Of a stretch of DNA of 64,000 bases, positions 43,160 to 52,404 are shown piece by piece (position 1 is the stretch's first letter; each line of letters starts with the position of its first letter). Under the pieces are notes generated by a model. The model saw only the letters and a list, made by a program, of their open reading frames with translations, made no database searches and was not told the origin of the DNA. Location: the NCBI RefSeq assembly GCF_036670025.1, contig NZ_CP137640.1, positions 1,150,001 to 1,214,000 on the forward strand. Direction: 5' to 3'. This stretch comes from Bacillus_BD oryzisoli. Lineage in GTDB: Bacteria > Bacillota > Bacilli > Bacillales > Cytobacillaceae. Made by a program: the position numbers and the translations under genes.

Positions 43160-44860
43160 ATGAGTGAAAAGCCGTGGCTTCAACTTTATCCGGAGGAAAT
43201 CCCTCCACAGTTAAATTACGACAATAAACCGCTTCAAGATTATTTAAAAAGTACAGCAGCTGAATTTCCAAATAAAAAAGCTATCCATTTCTTAGGCAAA
43301 GAATTTACATTTCAATATATATATGAGGCTGCTGTGAAGCTGGCAGGATATTTACAGGAAATCGGTATCAAAAAGGGTGATCGCATAGCGATCATGCTTC
43401 CTAATTGCCCGCAGGCAGTGATTTCTTTCTACGGCATCTTGATGGCCGGCGGAATTGTCGTTGAAACTAATCCCCTGTACACAGAGCGTGAACTGCAATA
43501 CCAATTGAATGACTCCGGTACAAAATTGATTATTACCCTGGATATTTTGTTTCCGAGGGTAACGAAAGTGAAAGCAAGTACAAATTTACAACATATCGTT
43601 GTAACCACTATCAAGGATTTCCTTCCCTTCCCAAAAAACATCATCTACCCTTTTCTCCAGAAAAAACAGTATGGTCTTGTTGTGAATGTAAAGCACGGGA
43701 ATAATAACCATTTATTGAAAGAAATATTAAAAGGGCCGAATGCTGCCTATATAGAAAATAACCTACATCATGAAGAGGATATTGCACTTCTCCAATATTC
43801 AGGAGGAACAACCGGTTTCCCTAAGGGAGTCATGCTGACACACAAAAATCTTGTTGCAAATGTTTCCATGTGTTCTGCCTGGCTATATAAATGTAAACGC
43901 GGTGAGGAAATCATCCTCGGTATTATTCCATTTTTTCACGTGTATGGAATCACAACATTAATGATACTAGCTGTTATGGAAGCCCACAAAATGGTCTTAC
44001 TGCCTAAGTTTGACGCGGAAACAACTTTAAAGACGATTCACAAACAGCGTCCGACCTTATTTCCGGGAGCACCTACGATCTATATTGGGCTCTTGAATCA
44101 TCCTGATTTGAAAAAATATGATATATCATCCATTGATTCCTGTCTTAGCGGTTCTGCACCATTACCAGTTGAAGTACAGCAGCAATTTGAGCAGGAAACC
44201 GGCGGGAAACTGGTGGAGGGTTATGGATTAACAGAGGCTTCACCGGTTACACATGCAAACTTCCTATGGGGCCGAAGAAAACCGGGGAGTATTGGGGTAC
44301 CGTGGCCTGATACAGAAGCACAAATCGTCTCCTTGGAAGATGGGGAGTCACTTCCTCCGAGAGAAATCGGTGAAATCACCATTAAAGGTCCGCAAATCAT
44401 GAAAGGCTATTGGAATAAACAGGAAGAAACAGAAAATATCATTCGAGACGGCTGGCTTTTTACAGGGGATCTAGGGTATATGGACGAAGAAGGGTATTTC
44501 TATGTGGTTGATCGGAAAAAAGATATGATTATTGCAGGCGGGTTTAATGTCTACCCGAGGGAAGTAGAGGAAGTCTTGTATGAGCATCCACATATACAAG
44601 AAGTAGTGGTTGCAGGTGTACCCGACCCATATCGCGGTGAAACAGTAAAAGCCTATATTGTGTTAAAGAAGAACACCTTTGTGACAGAGCAGGAGCTTAA
44701 TGAGTTTTCGCGTAAATATCTCGCTGCTTATAAAGTACCGCGAATATATGAATTTCGTGATGAGTTACCAAAAAGTACAGTTGGAAAAATTTTACGCAGA
44801 GTGCTTATTGATGAAGAAAGAAATAACCTTGAAAATGTCGAGGACAATGAACAAGAGTGA
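43160..44860 (+). CDS. lcfA: Long-chain-fatty-acid--CoA ligase
   Basis: Activates fatty acids to acyl-CoA for beta-oxidation. 566 residues of the ANL superfamily: P-loop YSGGTTGFPKGVML, GYGLTEASPV, the hinge TGDLGYMDEEGYF with DRKKDMI, and the C-terminal catalytic lysine in LPKSTVGKILRR. The frame extends 8 codons upstream; ATG 43160 follows AAAGGAGGG. In B. subtilis the operon continues with the fadR repressor gene; here no regulator lies between it and fadB. Confidence 0.95.
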   Translation: MSEKPWLQLYPEEIPPQLNYDNKPLQDYLKSTAAEFPNKKAIHFLGKEFTFQYIYEAAVKLAGYLQEIGIKKGDRIAIMLPNCPQAVISFYGILMAGGIVVETNPLYTERELQYQLNDSGTKLIITLDILFPRVTKVKASTNLQHIVVTTIKDFLPFPKNIIYPFLQKKQYGLVVNVKHGNNNHLLKEILKGPNAAYIENNLHHEEDIALLQYSGGTTGFPKGVMLTHKNLVANVSMCSAWLYKCKRGEEIILGIIPFFHVYGITTLMILAVMEAHKMVLLPKFDAETTLKTIHKQRPTLFPGAPTIYIGLLNHPDLKKYDISSIDSCLSGSAPLPVEVQQQFEQETGGKLVEGYGLTEASPVTHANFLWGRRKPGSIGVPWPDTEAQIVSLEDGESLPPREIGEITIKGPQIMKGYWNKQEETENIIRDGWLFTGDLGYMDEEGYFYVVDRKKDMIIAGGFNVYPREVEEVLYEHPHIQEVVVAGVPDPYRGETVKAYIVLKKNTFVTEQELNEFSRKYLAAYKVPRIYEFRDELPKSTVGKILRRVLIDEERNNLENVEDNEQE

Positions 44861-44861
44861 A

Positions 44862-44890
44862 AAAGGCCGGAATTCATACCGGCTTTCCTT
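44862..44890 (+). terminator. Hairpin after lcfA
   Basis: AAAGGCCGG pairs with CCGGCTTT across an 8-nt loop, then CCTT. It weakens or ends read-through into the fadB unit. Confidence 0.6.
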
Positions 44891-45035
44891 CTGAGTAAGA
44901 TTACGGATAGATATTTATGTCAGACTAGCCTGTGAATTTGGAAAATAGAAGGAATAATACACATAATGATAGAAATTATGAATGAACTATGTAAAACATT
45001 TGGTAACAGAAAATGAGAAGTTAGGTGGTGTTCAA

Positions 45036-45809
45036 GTGGAGTTTGTAATGTGGAGTTATCAGGATCGAGTAGCAAAGATTACACTTAAGAGACCGCCCGC
45101 AAATGCGCTTTCTTCAATTTCACTAAAGGAACTCTCATCAGTACTGGATCAAATTGAGAAAAGTGATGAAATCAGAGCAGTCATTATTCATGGGGAAGGC
45201 CGTTTTTTTTCTGCAGGTGCCGATATTAAAGAGTTTACTAGTATAGAATCTACGGAACAATTTGCCCAATATGGCAAGTATGGTCAAGCATTATTTGAGA
45301 GAATTGAAACCTTTTGCAAACCGATTATTGCTTGCATCCATGGAGCTGCACTTGGAGGCGGGTTGGAATTAGCAATGGCCTGCCATTTTAGAATAGCGGC
45401 TGAGGATGCAAAGCTTGGTTTACCTGAGCTGCAGCTTGGGTTAATTCCGGGATTTGCTGGAACACAAAGGCTTCCAAGATATGTCGGGGCTGCCAGAGCA
45501 GCGGAAATGCTGTATACAAGTCAAGCCATTACAGGGAAAGAAGCCGTTCAATACGGACTAGTTAATCATGCCTTTCCTGAAAAAGAACTGCTTAATAAAA
45601 CGGAGGAAATGGCTAAATTAATTGCTAAGAAAAGTCCTGCCTCCATCAAAGCAGTCATTACACTACTAAATGCTGCAAAAACAAAAGAGTATTATGCAGG
45701 AGTAGAAAAAGAAGCTGAGCTTTTTGGTGAAGTGTTCTCTTCAAATGATGCAAAAGAAGGTATCTCTGCATTTATAGAGAAAAGACAGCCGAAGTTCAAA
45801 GGGAACTGA
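45036..45809 (+). CDS. fadB: Enoyl-CoA hydratase
   Basis: 257-residue crotonase-fold enzyme that hydrates enoyl-CoA in fatty-acid oxidation. Oxyanion-hole segments FSAGADIKEF and GAALGGGLELA, catalytic Glu in LGLPELQLGLIPG, and a further Glu-type site downstream are present. GTG 45036 is the likely start, with AGGTGG 7 bp upstream; the longer frame from ATG 44982 has no RBS. Clustered with etfBA, which pass electrons from acyl-CoA dehydrogenase. Confidence 0.92.
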   Translation: MEFVMWSYQDRVAKITLKRPPANALSSISLKELSSVLDQIEKSDEIRAVIIHGEGRFFSAGADIKEFTSIESTEQFAQYGKYGQALFERIETFCKPIIACIHGAALGGGLELAMACHFRIAAEDAKLGLPELQLGLIPGFAGTQRLPRYVGAARAAEMLYTSQAITGKEAVQYGLVNHAFPEKELLNKTEEMAKLIAKKSPASIKAVITLLNAAKTKEYYAGVEKEAELFGEVFSSNDAKEGISAFIEKRQPKFKGN

Positions 45810-45896
45810 TGAATGGGTGGTATAGCTTTTTTGTTAATAATATACAGAATATTTATAAAAATTTTAATTCTACTAAGATAACGGGAGGTAATCAAG

Positions 45897-46670
45897 ATGA
45901 ATATATATGTCCTTATGAAAAGAACCTTTGATACGGAAGAGAAAATTACACTTTCTAGCGGAGGCATCAATGAAGACGGTGCGGAATTTATTATCAATCC
46001 ATATGATGAGTATGCCATAGAAGAAGCAATCCAAGTGAGAGATGCTCATGGCGGAGAAGTAACAGTTATTTCTGTCGGCAGCCAAGATGCAGTAACACAA
46101 CTCCGTACGGCATTAGCGATGGGAGCAGATAAAGCAGTGCTAATCAATACAGAAGATACGGTTGAACATGGGGACCAGTATACAACGGCGAAAATCATTG
46201 CGGAGTATTTAAAGGATAAGTCACCTGACTTAATTCTAGGCGGAAATGTTGCAATTGATGGCGGTTCTGGTCAAGTAGGACCAAGGGTGGCTGAACTGCT
46301 TGGAATTAATTATGTAACAACAATAACAAAGCTTGAAATAGATGGAAACCGTGCCACTGTTGTACGAGATGTGGAAGGGAATTCCGAAGTAATTGAAACA
46401 AATTTGCCATTATTAGTGACTGCACAACAGGGTTTAAATGAGCCTCGATATCCTTCATTACCAGGGATTATGAAGGCCAAGAAAAAACCGCTGGCAGAAC
46501 TTGAATTAGATGATTTGGACCTTGACGAGGATGAAGTTGCAGCGAAAACAAAAACAATAGAGATTTTTCTGCCACCGAAAAAGGAAGCAGGACGTCTGCT
46601 GCAGGGTGAGTTGGAACAACAAGCAAAAGAATTAGTGCAGCTGCTTCATAGTGAAGCGAAAGTGATTTAA
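45897..46670 (+). CDS. etfB: Electron transfer flavoprotein beta subunit
   Basis: 257 residues. The family signature VTAQQGLNEPRYPSLPGIMKA binds AMP and docks dehydrogenases; the N-terminus MNIYVLMKRTFDTEEK is typical. Heterodimer with EtfA; carries electrons from acyl-CoA dehydrogenases to the quinone pool. GGGAGG RBS. etfA follows with a 30-bp gap. Confidence 0.96.
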   Translation: MNIYVLMKRTFDTEEKITLSSGGINEDGAEFIINPYDEYAIEEAIQVRDAHGGEVTVISVGSQDAVTQLRTALAMGADKAVLINTEDTVEHGDQYTTAKIIAEYLKDKSPDLILGGNVAIDGGSGQVGPRVAELLGINYVTTITKLEIDGNRATVVRDVEGNSEVIETNLPLLVTAQQGLNEPRYPSLPGIMKAKKKPLAELELDDLDLDEDEVAAKTKTIEIFLPPKKEAGRLLQGELEQQAKELVQLLHSEAKVI

Positions 46671-46700
46671 GTGAAAGAACAAAATACCCGGGAGGTAATA

Positions 46701-47684
46701 ATGCCTATGTCGAAGAAAATACTTGTACTTGGTGAGGTTCGTGATGGTTCCCTACGTAATGTTTCGTTTGAAGCAGTAGCAGCTGCTAAAGCAGCCGCCC
46801 AAGGTGGCGAGGTAGTAGGAGTATTAGTCGGACAATCAGTCCATTCTTTAGGCAATGACTTGATTCAACATGGTGCAGACCGTGTTGTAACGGTGGAACA
46901 TGTACAATTAGCCCAATATACATCAGATGGATATGCCCAGGCCCTTTTAGCTGTTATCCAGGATGTCAATCCGGATGGGATCATTTTCGGTCATACAGCC
47001 CTAGGAAAAGATTTAGCACCGAAGCTGGCAGCAAAATTAAATTCGGGTTTAATCTCAGATGTTACGGCGATTGAGGAAGCGGGAGGTAATATTATTTTTA
47101 CCCGCCCGATCTATTCAGGAAAAGCTTTCGAAAAGAAAATGATTACGGATGGACTAATGTTTGCTACGATTCGTCCGAATAATATTGCTCCACTTGAGAA
47201 GGATGAGTCCAAAACAGGCGATATTTCCTCTTTGCAGGCAGATATTAAGGATTTACGCTCCATCATCAAAGAGGTTGTACAAAAAGCAAGTACAGGTGTA
47301 GATCTTTCCGAAGCCAAAGTCATTGTGGCCGGCGGACGCGGTGTAAAGAGTAAAGAGGGATTTGAACCGTTAAAAGAATTGGCTAAAGTGTTAGGCGGCG
47401 CAGTCGGAGCATCCCGAGGTGCTTGTGATGCAGATTATTGTGATTATTCCCTGCAGATTGGACAGACGGGAAAAGTGGTCACACCTGATTTGTACATTGC
47501 CTGCGGGATTTCCGGTGCCATTCAGCATTTAGCCGGAATGTCTAATTCCAAAGTCATTGTAGCTATTAATAAAGACCCTGAAGCAAATATTTTTAATGTT
47601 GCCGACTATGGCATTGTTGGTGATCTATTTGAAGTTGTTCCGATGCTGACGGAGGAGTTTAGAAAACTGCTTATTAAAGCATAA
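46701..47684 (+). CDS. etfA: Electron transfer flavoprotein alpha subunit
   Basis: 327 residues. N-terminal domain with LGEVRDGSLRN; the C-terminal FAD-binding domain has AGGRGVKSKEGFE, ACGISGAIQHLAGM and VAINKDPEANIFNVADYGI. The frame can open at GTG 46671, but GGGAGG at 46690-46695 points to ATG 46701 (or ATG 46707). Last gene before a hairpin terminator. Confidence 0.95.
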   Translation: MPMSKKILVLGEVRDGSLRNVSFEAVAAAKAAAQGGEVVGVLVGQSVHSLGNDLIQHGADRVVTVEHVQLAQYTSDGYAQALLAVIQDVNPDGIIFGHTALGKDLAPKLAAKLNSGLISDVTAIEEAGGNIIFTRPIYSGKAFEKKMITDGLMFATIRPNNIAPLEKDESKTGDISSLQADIKDLRSIIKEVVQKASTGVDLSEAKVIVAGGRGVKSKEGFEPLKELAKVLGGAVGASRGACDADYCDYSLQIGQTGKVVTPDLYIACGISGAIQHLAGMSNSKVIVAINKDPEANIFNVADYGIVGDLFEVVPMLTEEFRKLLIKA

Positions 47685-47702
47685 ATAGGGTCCTGTAAAA
47701 AG

Positions 47703-47735
47703 AAAGCGAGCGGAAAGCCAAACCGTTCGCTTTTG
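47703..47735 (+). terminator. Terminator after etfA
   Basis: AAAGCGAGCGG / CCGTTCGCTTT (one G-U pair) and TTTT. Confidence 0.8.
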
Positions 47736-47856
47736 TGTTTTAGAGCGTTAATTTTTGGACATACTACCTCCGATGAGGCAAAATGTTAGCAAGATGATTG
47801 TAACGATGATATACTTTCATTAGAATTTTAAGTTATTCGAGGAGGAAATTGTTAAA

Positions 47857-48171
47857 ATGGCTATAACACATGCAACTGATCAAACGTTTGCAACTGAAAC
47901 AGGTTCTGGCTTAGTGCTTGTTGATTTCTGGGCACCATGGTGTGGACCTTGTAAAATGATTGCACCTGTTTTAGAAGATCTTGATTCTGAAATCGGCGAC
48001 AAAGTGAAAATCGTTAAAGTAGATGTTGATGAAAATCAAGAAACTGCTGCTAAATTTGGCGTTATGAGTATTCCAACTCTAATCGTACTAAAAGAAGGCG
48101 AAGTAGTTGATAAAGTAGTGGGCTTCCAGCCAAAAGAAGCACTTGCTGAACGTTTACAACAACAATTTTAA
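47857..48171 (+). CDS. trxA: Thioredoxin
   Basis: 104 residues, essential disulfide reductant of the cytosol. The WCGPC active site uses Cys29 and Cys32; the cis-proline is in MSIPTL, and Asp23 is present. GAGGAGG RBS. A -10-like TATACT at 47810-47815 lies upstream, suggesting its own promoter. Confidence 0.98.
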   Translation: MAITHATDQTFATETGSGLVLVDFWAPWCGPCKMIAPVLEDLDSEIGDKVKIVKVDVDENQETAAKFGVMSIPTLIVLKEGEVVDKVVGFQPKEALAERLQQQF

Positions 48172-48205
48172 TTTAAAGCTTCAATCAGATAAATACAGTT
48201 AAAAC

Positions 48206-48239
48206 GTCCCGCTAGCGTATGATGTTAGCGGGTTTTTTA
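48206..48239 (+). terminator. Terminator after trxA
   Basis: CCCGCTA / TAGCGGG stem with an 11-nt spacer and TTTTTT. Confidence 0.88.
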
Positions 48240-48334
48240 CATTTTCTTTTTTACTGCTTATGTCCTTTCCTACTTGCCCAACTACTCTTCGAACAACTAA
48301 AATGAAAAAAGAAATGACAAAGGAGGGAGCCCTG

Positions 48335-50107
48335 ATGAATGATACAATCAAGAATAAACTCACATTATTGCCTGAACAGCCTGGTTGTTATTTAATGAAA
48401 GACCGCCAGGGAACAATCATTTATGTCGGGAAAGCAAAAATTCTCAAAAATCGTGTGCGGTCCTATTTCACAGGTTCCCATGATGGAAAAACATTAAGAC
48501 TTGTAAATGAAATCGAGGATTTTGAATATATCGTTACATCTTCCAATGTAGAGGCGCTGGTACTTGAGATCAATTTAATCAAAAAATATGATCCTAAGTA
48601 CAATATCATGCTGAAGGATGATAAAAGCTATCCTTTTATTAAACTGACTACAGAAAGACATCCTAGACTGATTACAACAAGAAAAGTAAAGAAGGATAAA
48701 GGAAAATATTTTGGACCTTATCCAAACGTTCACTCGGCAAACGAGACGAAAAAGCTGCTTGACCGGATTTATCCATTGCGTAAATGTTCGACACTGCCCG
48801 ACCGGGTCTGTTTATACTATCATTTAGACCAATGCCTGGCACCATGTGTCAACGAAGTAAATGAAGAGGAATACCGGAAAATAACCGATGAAATTATCCG
48901 GTTTTTAAATGGCGGTTATAAAGAAATTAAGAATGAATTAACAGAAAAAATGACGGCTGCAGCAGAAGAGCTTGATTTTGAAAGAGCAAAGGAATATCGA
49001 GACCGAATTGCTCATATTGAAGCAACAATGGAAAAGCAAAAAATGACGACGACAGATTTTACTGATCGTGATGTTTTTGGATATGCAGTGGATAAAGGCT
49101 GGATGTGTGTGCAGGTCTTTTTTATCAGACAGGGAAAGTTAATTGAACGTGATGTATCGATGTTTCCGTTTTATAATGAACCGGAAGAAGATATATTGAC
49201 ATTCTTGGGACAATTTTATACAAAAGAAAACCACTTTAAGCCTAAGGAGATTCTAGTTCCTGATACTGTATCAGCTGAAATAGCCGAGGAGGTATTACAG
49301 GTAAAAGTGCTGCGGCCGCAAAGAGGACAAAAGAAGGACTTAGTTAAGCTCGCCTGTAAAAATGCAAAAATTGCCCTTACGGAAAAGTTCTCGTTAATTG
49401 AACGGGATGAAGAGCGGACAATCAATGCCATCGAACGGCTTGGCCAGGCCATGGGAATTTATACGCCGCATCGCATTGAGTCATTTGATAACTCGAATAT
49501 TCAAGGTACGAACCCGGTTTCTGCCATGATTGTTTTTATTGATGGAAAGCCGGAAAAAAAGGAATACCGGAAATATAAGATAAAGACTGTCCAAGGGCCG
49601 GATGATTATGAATCGATGCGTGAGGTTGTCCGGCGAAGATATACACGGGTTCTAAAAGAAGGATTGCCGTTTCCTGATTTAATTATTATTGATGGCGGGA
49701 AGGGACATATTGAAGCAGTTAGAGATGTATTAGAAAATGAACTGGGGATTGATGTACCAATTGCCGGATTGGCGAAGGATGAAAAGCATCGGACATCCCA
49801 GCTGTTATATGGAAATCCGCTTGAAGTAATAGATCTGGCGAGAAATAGTCAGGAATTTTATTTATTACAAAGGATACAAGATGAGGTTCACCGGTTTGCG
49901 ATCACGTTTCATCGTCAATTAAGGGGGAAAAATGCTTTTCAATCCATACTTGATGATATTCCCGGCATAGGAGAGAAGCGAAAAAAACAATTGTTAAAAA
50001 AATTTGGCTCTGTGAAAAAGTTAAAGGAAGCGGCGCTTGAGGACATTGTCGCTGCCGGAATCCCACAGAATACAGCAAAAGCATTACTAGATAAACTCCA
50101 AGAATAA
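48335..50107 (+). CDS. uvrC: Excinuclease ABC subunit C
   Basis: Makes both incisions in nucleotide-excision repair with UvrAB. 590 residues: GIY-YIG nuclease domain (~12-95; GCYLMKDRQGTIIYVGKAK region), UVR domain (~195-230; EELDFERAKEYRDRI), RNase H-like endonuclease (IESFDNSNIQGT and LIIIDGGKGH), and C-terminal helix-hairpin-helix motifs (DDIPGIGEKRKKQLLKKFG). The frame extends 25 codons upstream; ATG 48335 follows AAAGGAGGG. Followed by the lysC leader. Confidence 0.97.
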   Translation: MNDTIKNKLTLLPEQPGCYLMKDRQGTIIYVGKAKILKNRVRSYFTGSHDGKTLRLVNEIEDFEYIVTSSNVEALVLEINLIKKYDPKYNIMLKDDKSYPFIKLTTERHPRLITTRKVKKDKGKYFGPYPNVHSANETKKLLDRIYPLRKCSTLPDRVCLYYHLDQCLAPCVNEVNEEEYRKITDEIIRFLNGGYKEIKNELTEKMTAAAEELDFERAKEYRDRIAHIEATMEKQKMTTTDFTDRDVFGYAVDKGWMCVQVFFIRQGKLIERDVSMFPFYNEPEEDILTFLGQFYTKENHFKPKEILVPDTVSAEIAEEVLQVKVLRPQRGQKKDLVKLACKNAKIALTEKFSLIERDEERTINAIERLGQAMGIYTPHRIESFDNSNIQGTNPVSAMIVFIDGKPEKKEYRKYKIKTVQGPDDYESMREVVRRRYTRVLKEGLPFPDLIIIDGGKGHIEAVRDVLENELGIDVPIAGLAKDEKHRTSQLLYGNPLEVIDLARNSQEFYLLQRIQDEVHRFAITFHRQLRGKNAFQSILDDIPGIGEKRKKQLLKKFGSVKKLKEAALEDIVAAGIPQNTAKALLDKLQE

Positions 50108-50137
50108 TTGTCAGTATCCTAATAAATATGTTATAGT
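50108..50137 (+). promoter_or_regulatory. lysC promoter
   Basis: TTGTCA (50108-50113), 18 bp, TATAGT (50132-50137) with TG one base ahead (extended -10). Begins at the uvrC stop codon. Confidence 0.65.
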
Positions 50138-50177
50138 AAAATTAACTTTATAATTTTGGCACTATATAGTGTTGAAA

Positions 50178-50355
50178 TGAAGGTAGAGGTGCGGGCTTCA
50201 TGAGTAAAAATCCGGAGAAGGATGAGCTTCTGTGATGGATTTTAAAAGGGACGCTTGCCGAAGTAAGAAAGGACTCATTGCTTTTCTTGCTGGTTCTGTA
50301 TTGAATAAATGCAGGATTGTCAAGACAAATTAGTCTTGGAGAGCTATCTCATTTT
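50178..50355 (+). promoter_or_regulatory. Lysine riboswitch aptamer (L-box)
   Basis: Contains the conserved strings AGGTAGAGGTGC, TTCATGAGTA, AAAAGGGACGCTTGCCGAAG and a closing GAGAGCTATCT that pairs with the 5' AGGTAG to form P1. Lysine binding would favour the downstream terminator. Confidence 0.92.
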
Positions 50356-50390
50356 GTGTGCGTATTATTGGAATAATACTGGATTGTCAC

Positions 50391-50422
50391 AGCAATGAGG
50401 TAGAGACTCATTGCTTTTTTTT
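50391..50422 (+). terminator. Riboswitch-controlled terminator before lysC
   Basis: AGCAATGAG (50391-50399) pairs with CTCATTGCT (50407-50415), then TTTTTTT. Its left side ATGAGGTAG (50395-50403) can instead pair with CTATCTCAT (50344-50352) of the aptamer's closing stem, forming the antiterminator. Confidence 0.88.
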
Positions 50423-50520
50423 GTGCTGTTCCATTCATGCGCATCCCGTATGAATGAGCTTCTTTCACAAGATAAGCAACTGCTCTAGGAAAAGAACGTA
50501 CGATAGAAAGAAGGGAAATA

Positions 50521-51747
50521 ATGGGGATTATTGTTCAAAAGTTTGGCGGTACGTCGGTTGGCAGTGTTGAGAAGATTAAAAATGTTGCCGAACGTGTTAT
50601 TGAAGAGAAACAAAGAGGGCATGATGTAGTCGTTGTTGTTTCAGCGATGGGAAAAACGACAGATCAACTCGTTGTGATGGCAAATGAAATTTCAGATTAT
50701 CCTAACAAAAGGGAAATGGATATGCTTTTGGCAACCGGTGAGCAGGTAACTATCTCGCTTTTAACGATGGCATTATTAGAAAAAGGATATGATGCCGTTT
50801 CCTATACTGGCTGGCAGGCAGGAATGACAACAGAATCTGTTCATGGGAATGCAAGGATTTTAAAAATCGATACAGAACGGATTGAGCGGCCCTTAAAAGA
50901 AGGGAAAATTGTAGTTGTAGCAGGCTTTCAGGGAATAACAGAAGATGGTGAAATTACGACATTAGGCCGTGGAGGCTCGGATACGACAGCTGTTGCATTA
51001 GCAGCTGCTTTAAAAGCAGATAAATGTGATATATATACAGATGTAACGGGTGTTTTTACGACGGATCCGCGTTATATCAAGGGCGCGCGTAAGCTGCAGT
51101 CTATTTCATATGATGAAATGCTAGAGCTTGCTCAGCTTGGGGCAAGTGTGTTACATCCAAGAGCCGTCGAATATGCAAAAAATTATTCCGTACCACTTGA
51201 AGTTCGTTCAAGTACGGAAAGAGAACCGGGAACCATCATTGAGGAGGAAGTGTCATTGGAGGAAAATCTAATTGTACGTGGACTGGCATTTGAAGATCAA
51301 ATTACGAGAGTGACGATAAATGGTTTGTCAAATTCATTAACAGGACTTTCAGATGTGTTTACAACGTTGGCCAAACATCATATAAATGTAGATATTATTA
51401 TTCAAAGTTTTTCAGATGAACGGACGAATCTGTCCTTTTCGATAAAAAGCAATGATTTAAAAGAAGCAATGGAGGTTTTGGAAAAGAATAAAAGCTTGTT
51501 TCCGTATGAAAAAATTGAGACTGAGTCAGGCTTAGCCAAGGTGTCAATCGTTGGTTCCGGTATGGTCTCGAATCCTGGTGTAGCGGCAGAGATGTTTGCG
51601 ATTCTCTCTGAAGAAGGCATCCAAATAAAAATGGTAAGTACTTCTGAAATTAAAGTTTCAACTGTTATTGCTGACAGCCAGATGGTCCATGCCGTAGAAT
51701 CCCTGCATGAGACCTTTGGACTTTCACACTCAACTGTCAGGGCATAA
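50521..51747 (+). CDS. lysC: Lysine-sensitive aspartokinase II
   Basis: Phosphorylates aspartate, the first step toward lysine, diaminopimelate, threonine and methionine. 408 residues: kinase domain (VQKFGGTSVGSVEKI, TLGRGGSDTTAVALA) and two ACT domains (~265-330 and ~340-400; KVSIVGSGMVSNPGVAAEMF). ATG follows AAGGG. A lysine riboswitch controls it. As in B. subtilis, a second start inside the gene at codon 246 probably makes the beta subunit. Confidence 0.96.
   Translation: MGIIVQKFGGTSVGSVEKIKNVAERVIEEKQRGHDVVVVVSAMGKTTDQLVVMANEISDYPNKREMDMLLATGEQVTISLLTMALLEKGYDAVSYTGWQAGMTTESVHGNARILKIDTERIERPLKEGKIVVVAGFQGITEDGEITTLGRGGSDTTAVALAAALKADKCDIYTDVTGVFTTDPRYIKGARKLQSISYDEMLELAQLGASVLHPRAVEYAKNYSVPLEVRSSTEREPGTIIEEEVSLEENLIVRGLAFEDQITRVTINGLSNSLTGLSDVFTTLAKHHINVDIIIQSFSDERTNLSFSIKSNDLKEAMEVLEKNKSLFPYEKIETESGLAKVSIVGSGMVSNPGVAAEMFAILSEEGIQIKMVSTSEIKVSTVIADSQMVHAVESLHETFGLSHSTVRA
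51256..51747 (+). CDS. lysC: Internal in-frame start: aspartokinase II beta subunit
   Basis: TTG at 51256 is codon 246 of lysC and is preceded by GAGGAGG with 8 bp spacing, within the coding sequence. The product (163 residues, starting MEENLIVRG) would consist only of the two ACT domains. B. subtilis makes its beta subunit from an internal start at the equivalent place. Confidence 0.65.
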   Translation: MEENLIVRGLAFEDQITRVTINGLSNSLTGLSDVFTTLAKHHINVDIIIQSFSDERTNLSFSIKSNDLKEAMEVLEKNKSLFPYEKIETESGLAKVSIVGSGMVSNPGVAAEMFAILSEEGIQIKMVSTSEIKVSTVIADSQMVHAVESLHETFGLSHSTVRA

Positions 51748-51749
51748 AG

Positions 51750-51870
51750 AAAAGCGCAAGCGCCTGATCAGCCTTAAGGCTGTAATAAGACAAGCCGGCA
51801 TGAAGGTTGTTCTTTAACCTTCTTGACGGATTGGCTAGACCCAAGAGGGGCCGGCTGCTTGCGCTAGACC
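51750..51870. repeat. Dispersed palindromic repeat family 1, copy D
   Basis: Outer arms AAGCGCAAGCGCC and GCTTGCGCT, middle AATAAGACAAGCCGGC, and inner AAGGTT-GTTCTTT-AACCTT. Same family as copies A-C, partly decayed in the arms. Lies between lysC and convergent yslB. Confidence 0.78.
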
Positions 51871-51912
51871 ACTATCAAAGTCTAAAGATATACTTTTTAT
51901 CGCATAAAGAAA

Positions 51913-51938
51913 AGAGGCTGTCTGTGTACAGCCTCCTT
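51913..51938. terminator. Bidirectional terminator between lysC and yslB
   Basis: AGGCTGT / ACAGCCT stem with flanking AAAAGAG and CTCCTTTTT runs. Confidence 0.8.
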
Positions 51939-51939
51939 T

Positions 51940-52404
51940 TTAAGATACAATGTCTTTTTTATCCCATTTAATTGTAAAGAGGACTTTTGAAGACTTTTTT
52001 CGCGGGTGTTCAAATGCTTCGGAAATCACTTGCTTTTGTATTTCAATTTGTTCAGCTAGAAATCCAGCTTCCAATTGAAATTGATGTGAATCACGGGATT
52101 TTTTATTTTGCATGCGTTTTGAAATGATTGAACTTGTTAACTCTAATTCAAGTTCATTATTTGATTCCTTATTAATAGTTAAGATTCCCCAGCCTGCTTT
52201 ATTGAAAAAGTCTATAATCTCTTCGAGGCTGTTAAGCGGGTATTTCCGTGCAAGCTTTTTACCTGCCCAATATAAAATCTCAGCGGTGTCATCTCCTAGT
52301 ATTTCAGGTAATAACACCTTTCTTAGCAGTTCATAACCAAAAGCAGGAATGGTCTCTTCAGAGCTGACCTCTTGCTGTATCTCTGCAGCAGTACTTTTAC
52401 TCAA
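51940..52404 (-). CDS. yslB: YslB family protein (DUF2507)
   Basis: 154 residues, soluble, matching the Bacillus YslB family by core segments FGYELLRKVLLPEILGDD and ILYWAGKKLARKYPL; the fold resembles V4R/heme-NO-type small-molecule-binding domains, but no ligand can be inferred. TTG start with GAGGGGAG 4-5 bp upstream. Located between lysC and sdhC as in B. subtilis. Function unknown. Confidence 0.85.
   Translation of the reverse strand: MSKSTAAEIQQEVSSEETIPAFGYELLRKVLLPEILGDDTAEILYWAGKKLARKYPLNSLEEIIDFFNKAGWGILTINKESNNELELELTSSIISKRMQNKKSRDSHQFQLEAGFLAEQIEIQKQVISEAFEHPRKKSSKVLFTIKWDKKDIVS

Noticed and set aside
17506..51870. The dispersed palindromic repeats as a CRISPR array
   Set aside because: Copies are thousands of bases apart, imperfect, and lack regular spacers or cas genes.
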